Shown in pieces: positions 6,828 through 14,654 of a stretch of 14,654 nucleotides of DNA. The notes beneath the pieces are model-generated. The model saw only the letters and a list, made by a program, of their open reading frames with translations, had not been told where the DNA came from and searched no databases. The position numbers and the translations under genes were made by a program. Source of the DNA: Actinocrinis sp046724665 (GTDB taxonomy: Bacteria > Actinomycetota > Actinomycetes > Streptomycetales > Catenulisporaceae); the NCBI GenBank assembly GCA_046724665.1, contig JBKOWZ010000077.1, positions 1 through 14,654 of the forward strand, in the 5' to 3' direction. Each line of letters opens with the position of its first letter. Position 1 is the stretch's first letter.

Positions 6828-7858
6828 GTGACCATCTCGCTCGACGGCCAGGCCGCACCGGCCACGGCCGAGGACTTCCTCAACCGGCCGCTGACCGTGA
6901 GCCAGCGCGTCCATGCCGTGCTGCACAAGCAGCCCGCGCTGAGCCCGGCCATCGTGCTGGTGCTCGCCGCGGTCGCGTTCGGCCTGCTCAACACGCGGTT
7001 CTACCACCTACAGAACCTTTCGCTGGTAGCCCAGCAGGTCGCCGTGGTCGGCTCGCTCGCGGCCGGGCAGACCCTGGTCGTCCTCACCGCGGGCATCGAC
7101 CTGTCGATCGGCGCGGTCATGGTGCTCGCCTCGCTCGTCATGTCGAAGCTCGTCTACGACCAGCACCTGCCCGGCGTGCTCGCGCTGCTCGTCGGGGCGG
7201 TCGTCGCGGTGCTCGCGCAAGCCGTCAACGGCTTGCTGGTGACGCGGATCAAGCTGCCGCCGTTCATCGTCACCCTCGGTAGCCTGAGCATCTTCACCGC
7301 GATCACCCTCATCTACGCCAAGGGCCAGACGATCACGCTCCAGCCCGGCGCGTTCCTGCTGTGGACCGGCGACACGGTCTCCCTCGGCGCGCTGCACCTG
7401 ACCTACGGCGTGCTGCTGATGATCGGCCTCTACATCGTGATCGGCTTCGCGCTGCGCTACACCGCCTGGGGACGCCACCTCTACGCGGTCGGCGACGACG
7501 CGGAAGCTTCGCGGCTGGCCGGCATCAGGGTCAGCAGGGTGTTGCTGAGCGCTTACCTGGTCGCCGGATTCGCGATCGCGGTGGCCGCGTGGATCCTGAT
7601 CGGCCGGGTCGGCGGCGGCGACCCGAACAGCGGTCTGAACGCCAACCTCGAGTCGATCACCGCCGTGGTCATCGGCGGCACCAGCCTGTTCGGCGGCCGC
7701 GGCGTCGTGGTCGGCTCGCTGATCGGCGCGCTGATCGTGCAGGTCTTCGACAACGGACTCGCGCTGGCCGGGCTCGATCCGAACTACCAGGTGCTCGCGG
7801 TCGGCCTGCTGGTGATCGCCGCGGTGTCCGTAGACCAGTGGATCCGGAGCGTGAAGGC

Positions 7859-7862
<4 letters not shown>
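6828..7862 (+). CDS. frcC: Sugar ABC transporter permease, FrcC/RbsC type
   Basis: Integral membrane permease of 344 aa (BPD_transp_2 family), probably acting as a homodimer with the ATPase and FrcB-like receptor. It starts at GTG 6828-6830 behind AAGGGG. After a hydrophilic N-terminus of about 40 residues come some 8-10 hydrophobic helices. Family hallmarks are TAGIDLSIGAVMVLASL, a PPFIVTLGSL segment, the cytoplasmic GRHLYAVGDDAEASRLAGI loop that contacts the ATPase, and VIGGTSLFGGRG near the C-terminus. A 94-bp gap separates it from frcB, and its stop overlaps the frcA start as ATGA, so expression is coupled to the ATPase. The sugar specificity follows from its neighbours, not from this protein. 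Confidence 0.93.
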
Positions 7863-8630
<768 letters not shown>

Positions 8631-8644
<14 letters not shown>

Positions 8645-8675
8645 CGACGGCGCCGGCGTCGCCAGTCCAGGGCGG
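8631..8675. terminator. Bidirectional hairpin terminator between frcA and the GH95-like gene
   Basis: A 13-bp perfect arm (8631-8643 with 8663-8675, CCGCCCTGGACTG against its complement), one A-C mismatch, then five more pairs (CGACG 8645-8649 with CGTCG 8657-8661) around a 7-nt loop. No U-tract follows, as is common in actinomycetes. It lies between converging genes and includes the frcA stop codon (8642-8644). Confidence 0.75.
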
Positions 8676-8692
8676 GGCGTGGGTTGGGCAAA

Positions 8693-11600
8693 TCAGCCGC
8701 AGGCCGTCCCGTTGACGCTGAAGGCGGTTGGTGAGCTGTCGTTGCTGGTGAAGGTGCCCTGGAATCCGAAGGAGGTGTTGCCGCCCGGGGCGATCGTGGC
8801 GTTGTAGCCCACGTTGACCGCCGTCACTGCGGCACCGGACTGGGTGACCGTGGCGTTCCACGCGTTGGTCACCTTCTGGTCACCGGGGAAGCTCCAGGTG
8901 ACGGTCCAGCCGTTGATGGTGCTGGTGCCGGTGTTGTTGACGATCACGTTGGCGGTGAACCCGCCCGACCACTCGGAGGTGCGCTGGTAGTCCACGTGGC
9001 AGGTGCCGCCGGTTGTGGCGGGACTGACCGTCCACGTGAACGATGCGGAGCCCGATGCGCCGGTGGTGTCAGTGGCCGTGGCCGTTACGTTGAAGGATCC
9101 TGCGGTGGTCGGTGTTCCGGTGATCAGGCCCGCGGAACTGATCGACAGACCCGGCGGCAGGCCGGTGGCCGCGTACGTCAAGGTCTGGCCGGAGGCGGAG
9201 TCGGCAGCTTGGATCTGTACGGCGCTGATCGGCGTGCCGACCTTGCCGGATTGGTTGCCGGGGCTGGTGACCGTCACCGTGTTGCCGGTACCGCCTGTGA
9301 TCGTCCAGGTGAAGCTCGCCGCCCCGGATGCACCGGTGGTGTCGGTAGCTGTGACCGTTACGTTGAAGGTCCCTACGGTGGTCGGTGTGCCGGAGATCAG
9401 ACCCGCGGAACTGATCGACAGACCCGGCGGCAGTCCGGTGGCCGCGTAGGTCAGCGTCTGACCGGAGGCGGAGTCGGCAGCTTGGATCTGTACGGCGCTG
9501 ACCGCTTGGCCCACCACCGTGGTCATGTTGCCCGGGCTGGTCACCGTCACGGTGTTGCCCGTGGGCAGGGTGTTGCCGCTCAGGCCGATGGTCATGTTGC
9601 CGAGCTGCTTGTAGCTGGTCGCCCGGGTGCCGGTGACCGGGGCGAACGGCAGGGAGGTGGTCAGCGCGGTCGGGCGCTCGACCAGGTAGGTCTGGCCGGC
9701 GGTGACCGGGACGCTCAGGGTCGAGGCGGTGGTCGGCGAGACGACGACCGCGCCGGTCGAGCCGTTGACCACCTCGGCCTGCTGCCCGGGCCAGGGGTTG
9801 CGCACGCTCATCGTCGTGCTCGATCCGGCCTCGATCGCGGCGGTGGCCAGAGTGCCGCCCTCGACCTGGACGTCCACCTTCGAGCTGCCCTGGATGTAGA
9901 CCGAGCCCGAGCCGTCCCAGCCCGACGGCCAGGCCGGGGCGAAGCGCAGCGTCCCGTCATAGTCGGTGGCGAACGCCTCGTCCAGGGTCGCGGCGATGTT
10001 CGAAGCCTGCTCGATGTACGGCTCGTCCGGGGAGCCGGGGTTCCAGGCGGCCAGGCCGGAGGGGTAGACCTGGTACGACTTGATGTTCGCGACCAGGTCG
10101 TTGGCGACCTCCGAGCTCAGGCCCAGGCGGGCGGCCTGGATCGCGTCGTACGACCAGTCGTTGTTGTTGACGTACTGGCGGTGCTGATAGGTGCGCACGG
10201 CCAGCGCGGTGAGGTTGTCGCCGTTGACGACGGTGTTGTCGCCGATCAGGTTGAACGGCCAGACCGGTTCCAGGCCGAGGTTCTCCACGTTGTGGACGCC
10301 CGCGGTCGGCTGGTACGAGTTGCCGATCACGTCGGTGCCGGAGGCGTCGGCGGACGGGCCGAGCAGTTGGCTGTGGGTGTTCTGGTCGGTGCGTGCGTAC
10401 GGCTCGATGTGCGTCAGGGCGCTGCGTAGCTGGGAGACCAGCGAGGAATCGGTGTTCAGGATCGTCGCGGCGTCGATGGTCGCGGTGAACAGGGCCTGGT
10501 CGGCGGCGATGTCGGTGGTGGGGTCCTGCACCGCCCACTGGGTCTCGTGTGCGTTCGCGACGGCGTGCAGGTAGCCGTCAGAGCCGACCGTCTGCCAGGC
10601 GTTGAGGAAGATCGCGCTCTGCTGGATCACCGGGTAGTACTTGCTCAGGAAGCTGCGATCGCCGGTGTACAGGTACTGCTGCCAGATCCACAGCGCGATC
10701 TCCGCGCCGCTCGTGATCGTCTCGGCGTTGAAGCTCGGGCTGGACGCGGTCGCGCAGGAGGCGTTGCTGCTGATGCCGCCGCCCCAGTAGTAGCCGTTGC
10801 CGTTGAACCGCATCGTCTCCGGAACGCAGGCGCCCGGCTTGCCGTTCATGTTCGCGCGGGTCCACGACTCGATCGCCGGCAGATCGTTGAGATACATGTC
10901 GAAGATGGGGATGTTCTGCGCGAACTCGCCGGAGTCGAGGTTCGCCTGGATCTGCCCGCGCAGGTTCCACAGCCAGTACCCGGCCGGATACCAGTCCTGC
11001 TGGTCCCGGGAATACGCGTACAGGTCCGCGAGCCCGGCCTGGCTGCCCGGGTACTGCCCGGAGTGCATGATCCCGGCCTCGAAGTACAGGTAGAGGGTGT
11101 GCAGGTTCTCCATGTACTGCGCCGTGCCGTCCGCCGAGGAGGCCTCGATCAGCCCGCTGTGTGCCCAGTAGCCGTTCCACCAGCTCGACTGCGTCGCAAG
11201 GAGCGAGGACTCGCTCGCGGTGGTGTCGCCGCCGATCAGGGTGGACGCGGTGGAGGTCGCGGTACCGCCGGTCCACGAGGGGGAGGCCGCGATCACCCGG
11301 AACGAGCCGTCGGTGTTCGGGTTGAACGCCACCTGCACCTGGGTGGAGTTGACCACGGAGGCCGACACGTTCGACCCGCCCGCGGTGACCGCGGCCATCG
11401 CGCCGAAGGTCTGCCCCGACCATCCCGACTGGGAGTTGTCCACCCACGTCTGCGCGAGCGCGCCGATCGCGCCGGAGGCCGACGCCGTGGGCGTGCGCCC
11501 GCTTTGCAGGTTCACGTTCGCCGTCTGCCGGGTGCCCGGGTTGGCCCCGGTCACATCGACGACCAGTTCGTCCTTGCCGGCCGGGACCCACGCCGTCAGG

Positions 11601-12025
11601 CTCATCCCGCCGCCGGACTCGTGCAGCACGCCGTTGTACAGGTCGAGGTAGCCCACGAAGTTCGACGCCGAGGTCATCGCCGACAGCCCCGGGATGTTCA
11701 GCTGGCCCGGCGAGAGCCGGTTCGGCATCGTGTCGCTGCGGTTCAGCTGCGCGGTGAACCCGTTCGCCGCCCACGCGGCGACGCCGAGCGAGCCGTTGCC
11801 CAGCGGCAGGAACTGGTTGGCCGACGAGTTCGCCCGGCCGATCACCACATTCGAGCGGGAGACGATCCCGCCCACGTTCTGCGAGAAGGAGCCGTTCTGC
11901 CACGCGGTCGTGGTGGTGGCGGCCTCGGCCGGCCGGCTCAGCGCGACGGCGGCCGCCAGCGGCGGGGCGAGTAAGAGTGTTGTGATCCCGGCGAGAAATC
12001 TCAGCCGGGCGGTATGAGCGGACAC
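8693..12025 (-). CDS. Secreted GH95/DUF5703-like glycoside hydrolase with two putative-Ig repeats and a C-terminal CBM2
   Basis: A 1110-aa secreted enzyme, probably removing side-chain sugars from plant polysaccharide. The GTG at 12023-12025 follows AGGAGGA; an in-frame ATG at 12104-12106 has no such site and would place a palindrome inside the gene. Residues 1-36 are a signal peptide. The N-terminal beta-sandwich carries FLPLGNGSLGVAAW, typical of GH95 and DUF5703_N proteins. An alpha-helical region (about 270-720), rich in Trp and Tyr, looks like an (alpha/alpha)6 barrel: QDWYPAGYWLWNLRGQ, AETITSGAEIALWIWQQYL, AHETQWAVQDPTTDIAADQ, LEPVWPFNLIGDN. Glu494 in HETQW is a candidate acid, by position only. 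Residues 824-914 and 915-1005 are He_PIG-type domains. Residues 1009-1110 are a CBM2 with paired Cys ends and conserved Trp residues. GH95 members include alpha-L-fucosidases and alpha-L-galactosidases; the substrate here is unknown. It is divergent from the GH43 gene. Confidence 0.9.
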   Translation of the reverse strand: MSAHTARLRFLAGITTLLLAPPLAAAVALSRPAEAATTTTAWQNGSFSQNVGGIVSRSNVVIGRANSSANQFLPLGNGSLGVAAWAANGFTAQLNRSDTMPNRLSPGQLNIPGLSAMTSASNFVGYLDLYNGVLHESGGGMSLTAWVPAGKDELVVDVTGANPGTRQTANVNLQSGRTPTASASGAIGALAQTWVDNSQSGWSGQTFGAMAAVTAGGSNVSASVVNSTQVQVAFNPNTDGSFRVIAASPSWTGGTATSTASTLIGGDTTASESSLLATQSSWWNGYWAHSGLIEASSADGTAQYMENLHTLYLYFEAGIMHSGQYPGSQAGLADLYAYSRDQQDWYPAGYWLWNLRGQIQANLDSGEFAQNIPIFDMYLNDLPAIESWTRANMNGKPGACVPETMRFNGNGYYWGGGISSNASCATASSPSFNAETITSGAEIALWIWQQYLYTGDRSFLSKYYPVIQQSAIFLNAWQTVGSDGYLHAVANAHETQWAVQDPTTDIAADQALFTATIDAATILNTDSSLVSQLRSALTHIEPYARTDQNTHSQLLGPSADASGTDVIGNSYQPTAGVHNVENLGLEPVWPFNLIGDNTVVNGDNLTALAVRTYQHRQYVNNNDWSYDAIQAARLGLSSEVANDLVANIKSYQVYPSGLAAWNPGSPDEPYIEQASNIAATLDEAFATDYDGTLRFAPAWPSGWDGSGSVYIQGSSKVDVQVEGGTLATAAIEAGSSTTMSVRNPWPGQQAEVVNGSTGAVVVSPTTASTLSVPVTAGQTYLVERPTALTTSLPFAPVTGTRATSYKQLGNMTIGLSGNTLPTGNTVTVTSPGNMTTVVGQAVSAVQIQAADSASGQTLTYAATGLPPGLSISSAGLISGTPTTVGTFNVTVTATDTTGASGAASFTWTITGGTGNTVTVTSPGNQSGKVGTPISAVQIQAADSASGQTLTYAATGLPPGLSISSAGLITGTPTTAGSFNVTATATDTTGASGSASFTWTVSPATTGGTCHVDYQRTSEWSGGFTANVIVNNTGTSTINGWTVTWSFPGDQKVTNAWNATVTQSGAAVTAVNVGYNATIAPGGNTSFGFQGTFTSNDSSPTAFSVNGTACG
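9011..9556 (-). repeat. Two 273-bp tandem repeats encoding putative-Ig (He_PIG) domains
   Basis: Copies 9284-9556 and 9011-9283 are offset by exactly 273 bp (91 codons). Each begins with N-T-V-T-V-T-S-P-G-N and includes LTYAATGLPPGLSISSAGL. The DNA is nearly identical in the core: 40 bp at 9189-9228 match 9462-9501, and 32 bp at 9129-9160 match 9402-9433. The ends have diverged. This indicates an in-frame duplication that is fairly recent or homogenised. Confidence 0.9.
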
Positions 12026-12028
12026 AGG

Positions 12029-12035
12029 TCCTCCT
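12029..12035 (-). promoter_or_regulatory. Ribosome binding site deciding the GH95-like start
   Basis: Minus strand AGGAGGA, 3 nt before the GTG at 12023-12025. It is a near-perfect anti-16S match and supports this start over the ATG 27 codons upstream. Confidence 0.8.
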
Positions 12036-12074
12036 GATGCGTCGTTGCGTCGTGTTGATGCGGCACAACCGCGG

Positions 12075-12089
12075 ACACATCGGATGTGT
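12075..12089. promoter_or_regulatory. Inverted repeat upstream of the GH95-like gene, candidate operator
   Basis: ACACATC-G-GATGTGT is a perfect 7+1+7 inverted repeat about 50 bp before the GTG, where a promoter or early leader would lie. ACAAC (12065-12069) and GTTGT (12088-12092) add a looser outer symmetry. It differs from the palindrome before the GH43 gene. The binding protein is unknown. Confidence 0.4.
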
Positions 12090-12440
12090 TGTACTGCAAC
12101 TCGCATGGCACGTCCAGATCTCCTGCCTAAGTCACAGCGTGCCGCGAGAGAAAATCGGATTCATAGGATCTATACGTTCGAGAATTGAGCGAAGGAATCG
12201 GCTCGACCGGGGAAAGTTTCACATCACCGGGCGGCGCGCCGCGAACGGTCGGGTGGCCGTCTCGAGAGCAAAACCCAGCCGCGACCTGTGTGGAATCCAA
12301 CCGGCGACGCATGGTCGGGCCACGCGGAGCGATGTCCCCCCTTGAGGTTACGCAACGGCTTTGGCAGCCTCACCGGGCGATGCGACACAACACGCGCCCC
12401 CATCCGATCACTTGCCCGAATGGCGAGCCGCAAGCACTGA

Positions 12441-12454
12441 TGTTAGCGCTAACA
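12441..12454. promoter_or_regulatory. LacI-family operator palindrome before the GH43 gene
   Basis: TGTTAGCGCTAACA is a perfect 14-bp palindrome with a central CG pair. It resembles LacI-family operators found before plant-polysaccharide genes in actinobacteria. It lies 41 bp before the GTG of the GH43 gene. It is unlike the frc operator (GACAACGTTGTC), so a different regulator is expected. Confidence 0.75.
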
Positions 12455-12483
12455 ATTCATGGTTCGTCGAAATCATCGACCCC

Positions 12484-12488
12484 AGGAG
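12484..12488 (+). promoter_or_regulatory. Ribosome binding site deciding the GH43 start
   Basis: AGGAG, 7 nt before the GTG at 12496-12498. It rules against the longer open frame from 12361, which would read through the palindrome and put 45 non-signal residues before the signal peptide. Confidence 0.75.
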
Positions 12489-12495
12489 CGTTCCT

Positions 12496-14559
12496 GTGAG
12501 CCTCATCCATCGCCGACCATGGTTGGCGGCCGCCGGCGCGATCGCGGTGGCTGCCACCGGATTGACCGTCACGGCGGTGACGTCCGCGCAGGCCGCCACC
12601 GGCTGTCAGGTCTCGTACGCGGTCTCGAGCCAGTGGCCGGGCGGCTTCGGCGCCAACGTCACCATCACCAACCTGGGCAGCCCCACCACCAGCTGGACCC
12701 TGACATGGTCCTACACCGCAGGGCAGACGATCACGCAGCTGTGGAACGGCAGCTACACCCAGACCGGCGGCAACGTGACCGTCACCAACGCCGCGTACAA
12801 CGGCGCCATCGCCACCGGCGGCAACACCAGCTTCGGATTCAACGGGACGTGGAACGGCAGCAACCCCACCCCGTCCTCGTTCGCGCTCAACGGCACGACC
12901 TGCACCGGAGCGGTGAACTCCGGCTCACCAACGCCCAGCCCGAGCAACTCGCCGAGTAGCTCGCCGAGCGCGAGCACCAGCCCCAGCGCCAGCGCCTCCG
13001 CGAGCGCCTCGCCGAGCCCCAGCCCGAGCAGCACCTCCACCGCGCCCTGGCCGCCCTCGTCCACGTTCAGCAACCCGGTGCTGTGGGAGGACTTCCCGGA
13101 CAACGACGTCTTCCGGCTCGGCAACGCCTACTACTACTCCGCCTCCTCCTTCCACGAGTCGCCCGGCGCCCCGATCATGCGGTCCTACGACCTCGTGCAC
13201 TGGGAGGTGGTCGGCCACTCGGTGCCCAGCCTCGCGTTCGGCTCGAACTACGACCTGAACGGCGGACGCGCGTACGTCAAGGGCATCTGGGCCTCGACCC
13301 TGCGCTACCGGCAGAGCAACAGCACGTTCTACTGGCTCGGCTGCATCGACTTCAACAAGACCTACGTCTACACCTCGACCTCGATCGGCACAGGCTGGCA
13401 GCAGCGTTCTGTCATCAACAACTGCTACTACGACGCCGGCATGCTCATCGACGACAACGACACCATGTACGTCGCCTACGGCAGCGGCACCCACTACGTC
13501 GCCCAGCTGTCCGCCGACGGTCTGACCCAGGTCAAGACACAGGCGGTGTTCACCGATCCGTCCAGCACCGGATCGACCGAGGGCAACCGCATGTACAAGA
13601 TCAACGGGAACTACTACATCCTCGTCGATCACCCGGCGAACGCCGAGTACGTGCTCAAGTCCACCAGTGGACCCTTCGGCCCGTACACGGAGCAGCCGCT
13701 GGAAGTGAACGTCGGCAGCCCGGTCCCCGGCGGCGGCATCCCGCACCAGGGCAGCCTCGTGCAGACCGCCAACGGCGACTGGTACTACATGGCCTTCGTC
13801 GACGCCTACCCCGGCGGCCGGATCCCGGTGCTCGCCCCGGTCACCTTCAACGCCCAGGGCTGGCCCGTCCTCCAGACGGTCAACGGCGCGTGGGGCACCA
13901 CGTATCCATACCCGAACGTCCCGCCGCCGCCCGGCCCGACCGCGTCGCCGACGGGCACCGACACCTTCTCCGGGACCACGCTCGACCCGCAATGGGAGTG
14001 GAGCCACAACCCTGACAACACCAAGTGGTCCGTCAACAACGGCCTGACACTACAGGCCGCCACGGTGACGAACGACCTGTACTCGGCGCGCAACACCCTT
14101 ACGCACCGGATCCTCGGGCCGTCGTCCACCGCCACCATCCAGCTGAACTACGGCAGCATGCACGACGGCGACCGCGCCGGACTCGCCCTCTTCCGCAACT
14201 CCTCGGCGTGGATCGGCGTAGCGCGCGACAACGGCGCCACCAAGGTCGTGATGACCAACAACCTCACCATGGACGGCAGCTGGAACACCACCGGCACCGG
14301 CACCCAGCAGGCCAGCGCGCCGGTCTCCGGCGGCAAGATCTGGCTGCGCGTCAACGCCAACATCAAGCCGGGCCCCGGTGACCAGGGGCACTTCTCCTAC
14401 AGCACCGACGGAGTCAACTTCACCTCGCTCGGTCTCGCCCTGACCCTGGACAACTCCTGGCAGTTCTTCCTCGGCTACCGGTTCGCGATCTTCAACTACG
14501 CCACCCAAGCCCTCGGAGGCTCCGTGAACGTCAGCCAGTTCACGCTCTCCACCCCGTGA
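12496..14559 (+). CDS. Secreted GH43 glycosidase with N-terminal CBM2 and C-terminal beta-sandwich
   Basis: A 687-aa secreted enzyme, probably a beta-xylosidase or alpha-L-arabinofuranosidase acting on hemicellulose. Residues 1-34 are a signal peptide ending AQAA. Residues 37-136 are a CBM2, bounded by Cys37 and Cys136, with Trp in SSQWPGGF and TSWTLTW for binding cellulose or xylan. A Ser/Pro/Ala linker spans about 140-185. The GH43 five-blade propeller starts near residue 191 with NPVLWEDFPDNDVFRLG. By alignment with the family, the base is Asp202, the pKa modulator Asp313 (YYDAGML) and the acid Glu362 (STEGNRMYKING). Residues about 490-687 form the concanavalin-like C-terminal domain of GH43 xylosidases (PQWEWSHNPDNTKWSV, DGDRAGLALF). 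The GTG start has AGGAG 7 nt upstream. The palindrome at 12441-12454 suggests substrate induction through a LacI-type repressor. All three catalytic residues are present. The exact sugar specificity cannot be read. Confidence 0.93.
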   Translation: MSLIHRRPWLAAAGAIAVAATGLTVTAVTSAQAATGCQVSYAVSSQWPGGFGANVTITNLGSPTTSWTLTWSYTAGQTITQLWNGSYTQTGGNVTVTNAAYNGAIATGGNTSFGFNGTWNGSNPTPSSFALNGTTCTGAVNSGSPTPSPSNSPSSSPSASTSPSASASASASPSPSPSSTSTAPWPPSSTFSNPVLWEDFPDNDVFRLGNAYYYSASSFHESPGAPIMRSYDLVHWEVVGHSVPSLAFGSNYDLNGGRAYVKGIWASTLRYRQSNSTFYWLGCIDFNKTYVYTSTSIGTGWQQRSVINNCYYDAGMLIDDNDTMYVAYGSGTHYVAQLSADGLTQVKTQAVFTDPSSTGSTEGNRMYKINGNYYILVDHPANAEYVLKSTSGPFGPYTEQPLEVNVGSPVPGGGIPHQGSLVQTANGDWYYMAFVDAYPGGRIPVLAPVTFNAQGWPVLQTVNGAWGTTYPYPNVPPPPGPTASPTGTDTFSGTTLDPQWEWSHNPDNTKWSVNNGLTLQAATVTNDLYSARNTLTHRILGPSSTATIQLNYGSMHDGDRAGLALFRNSSAWIGVARDNGATKVVMTNNLTMDGSWNTTGTGTQQASAPVSGGKIWLRVNANIKPGPGDQGHFSYSTDGVNFTSLGLALTLDNSWQFFLGYRFAIFNYATQALGGSVNVSQFTLSTP

Positions 14560-14573
14560 GCACATAGATACCG

Positions 14574-14616
14574 GGTTCGACGGCCGCGGTGACAATGTGA
14601 CCGCGGCCCGCGAACC
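14574..14616 (+). terminator. Hairpin terminator after the GH43 gene
   Basis: Bipartite stem: GGCCGCGGT (14582-14590) pairs with ACCGCGGCC (14600-14608) around a 9-nt loop. Then a 2-nt internal mismatch and GGTTCG (14574-14579) pairing with CGAACC (14611-14616). It begins 14 bp after the stop. No U-tract, as is usual in actinomycetes. Confidence 0.7.
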
Positions 14617-14654
14617 ACCTGTACCACGGGAGAGTACGTCACCCGCCCTGGCCC

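Larger units (their letters stand above)
12026..12495. other. 470-bp divergent control region between the GH95-like and GH43 genes
   Basis: No convincing gene is present; the short open frames here lack ribosome binding sites and protein-like composition. It is AT-richer than its surroundings. It holds the inverted repeat at 12075-12089, the LacI-type palindrome at 12441-12454, the two ribosome binding sites and an imperfect GAAAGTTTC element at 12212-12220. No promoter with both -35 and -10 boxes could be assigned with confidence in either direction. Confidence 0.7.

Noticed and set aside
4132..6831. An 899-codon open frame on the plus strand crossing the kinase, lacI and frcB genes.
   Set aside because: Very Arg-rich, low-complexity translation and complete overlap with three well-recognised genes. 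It is a GC-skew shadow frame, as are the long frames at 1113-2519, 8996-10429, 10547-11974 and 10578-12080.
12212..12220. GAAAGTTTC as another LacI-type operator.
   Set aside because: Short, lacks the central CG, and lies far from either start; chance occurrence is likely in this AT-richer gap.
12127..12312. A 61-codon open frame on the minus strand in the divergent gap.
   Set aside because: No ribosome binding site, no recognisable protein features, and it lies in a region with regulatory palindromes.
12361..12495. An upstream start for the GH43 gene at 12361.
   Set aside because: It would translate through the palindrome and bury the signal peptide; AGGAG precedes the GTG at 12496.
12922..13047. 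Repetitive Ser/Pro/Ala codons (gcgagc, ccgagc) as a DNA repeat element.
   Set aside because: Explained as a flexible linker between CBM2 and the GH43 domain, with irregular unit length.

Overview
The window is high-GC DNA with strong GC bias at third codon positions, GTG starts behind AGGAGG-type ribosome binding sites, long secreted multidomain proteins and CBM2 modules on glycoside hydrolases. This points to a filamentous, soil-type actinomycete (Streptomycetales/Catenulisporales-like). The genus cannot be told from the sequence alone. Eight protein-coding genes fill almost all of the window. No RNA genes, insertion sequences, phage genes or CRISPR arrays were seen.

Region 1 (1-3157) is a divergent pair. 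On the minus strand is a secreted M4 (thermolysin-like) metalloprotease with FTP/PepSY propeptide, HEMGH zinc site, Ig-like domain and C-terminal jelly-roll-like domain. On the plus strand is a small lipoprotein whose mature part looks like emfourin, the M4-protease inhibitor family. The pair reads as a protease plus a surface-anchored inhibitor. The 233-bp gap holds a good promoter for the protease with an inverted repeat over its -10 box.

Region 2 (3171-8644) is a sugar uptake and phosphorylation locus of the Frc (fructose) type. A LacI regulator and a PfkB sugar kinase form a minus-strand operon. Divergently, frcB-frcC-frcA encode a lipoprotein sugar-binding protein, a permease and a single-NBD ATPase. 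A perfect 12-bp palindrome (GACAACGTTGTC) sits just downstream of a consensus-like promoter in the divergent gap, with matching half-sites around it. The lacI stop and kinase start overlap (GTGATTGA), and this junction lies at the edge of a 15-bp tandem repeat array that re-creates an in-frame start and a lacI-frame TGA in several units. The frcA stop codon lies inside a long hairpin that also terminates the convergent gene.

Region 3 (8693-14559) is a divergent pair of secreted polysaccharide-active enzymes. On the minus strand is a large GH95/DUF5703-like protein with two nearly identical putative-Ig repeats and a C-terminal CBM2. On the plus strand is a GH43 enzyme with an N-terminal CBM2, a Ser/Pro linker and a C-terminal beta-sandwich. 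A perfect LacI-type palindrome (TGTTAGCGCTAACA) precedes the GH43 gene. It differs from the frc operator, so a regulator outside the window probably controls it. A strong hairpin follows the GH43 gene.

Together the window suggests a saprophytic lifestyle: protein digestion, plant cell-wall side-chain degradation and monosaccharide uptake, each under separate local control. No wholly new system is evident. The least ordinary items are the lipoprotein emfourin next to its likely protease target and the repeat array at the lacI-kinase junction.
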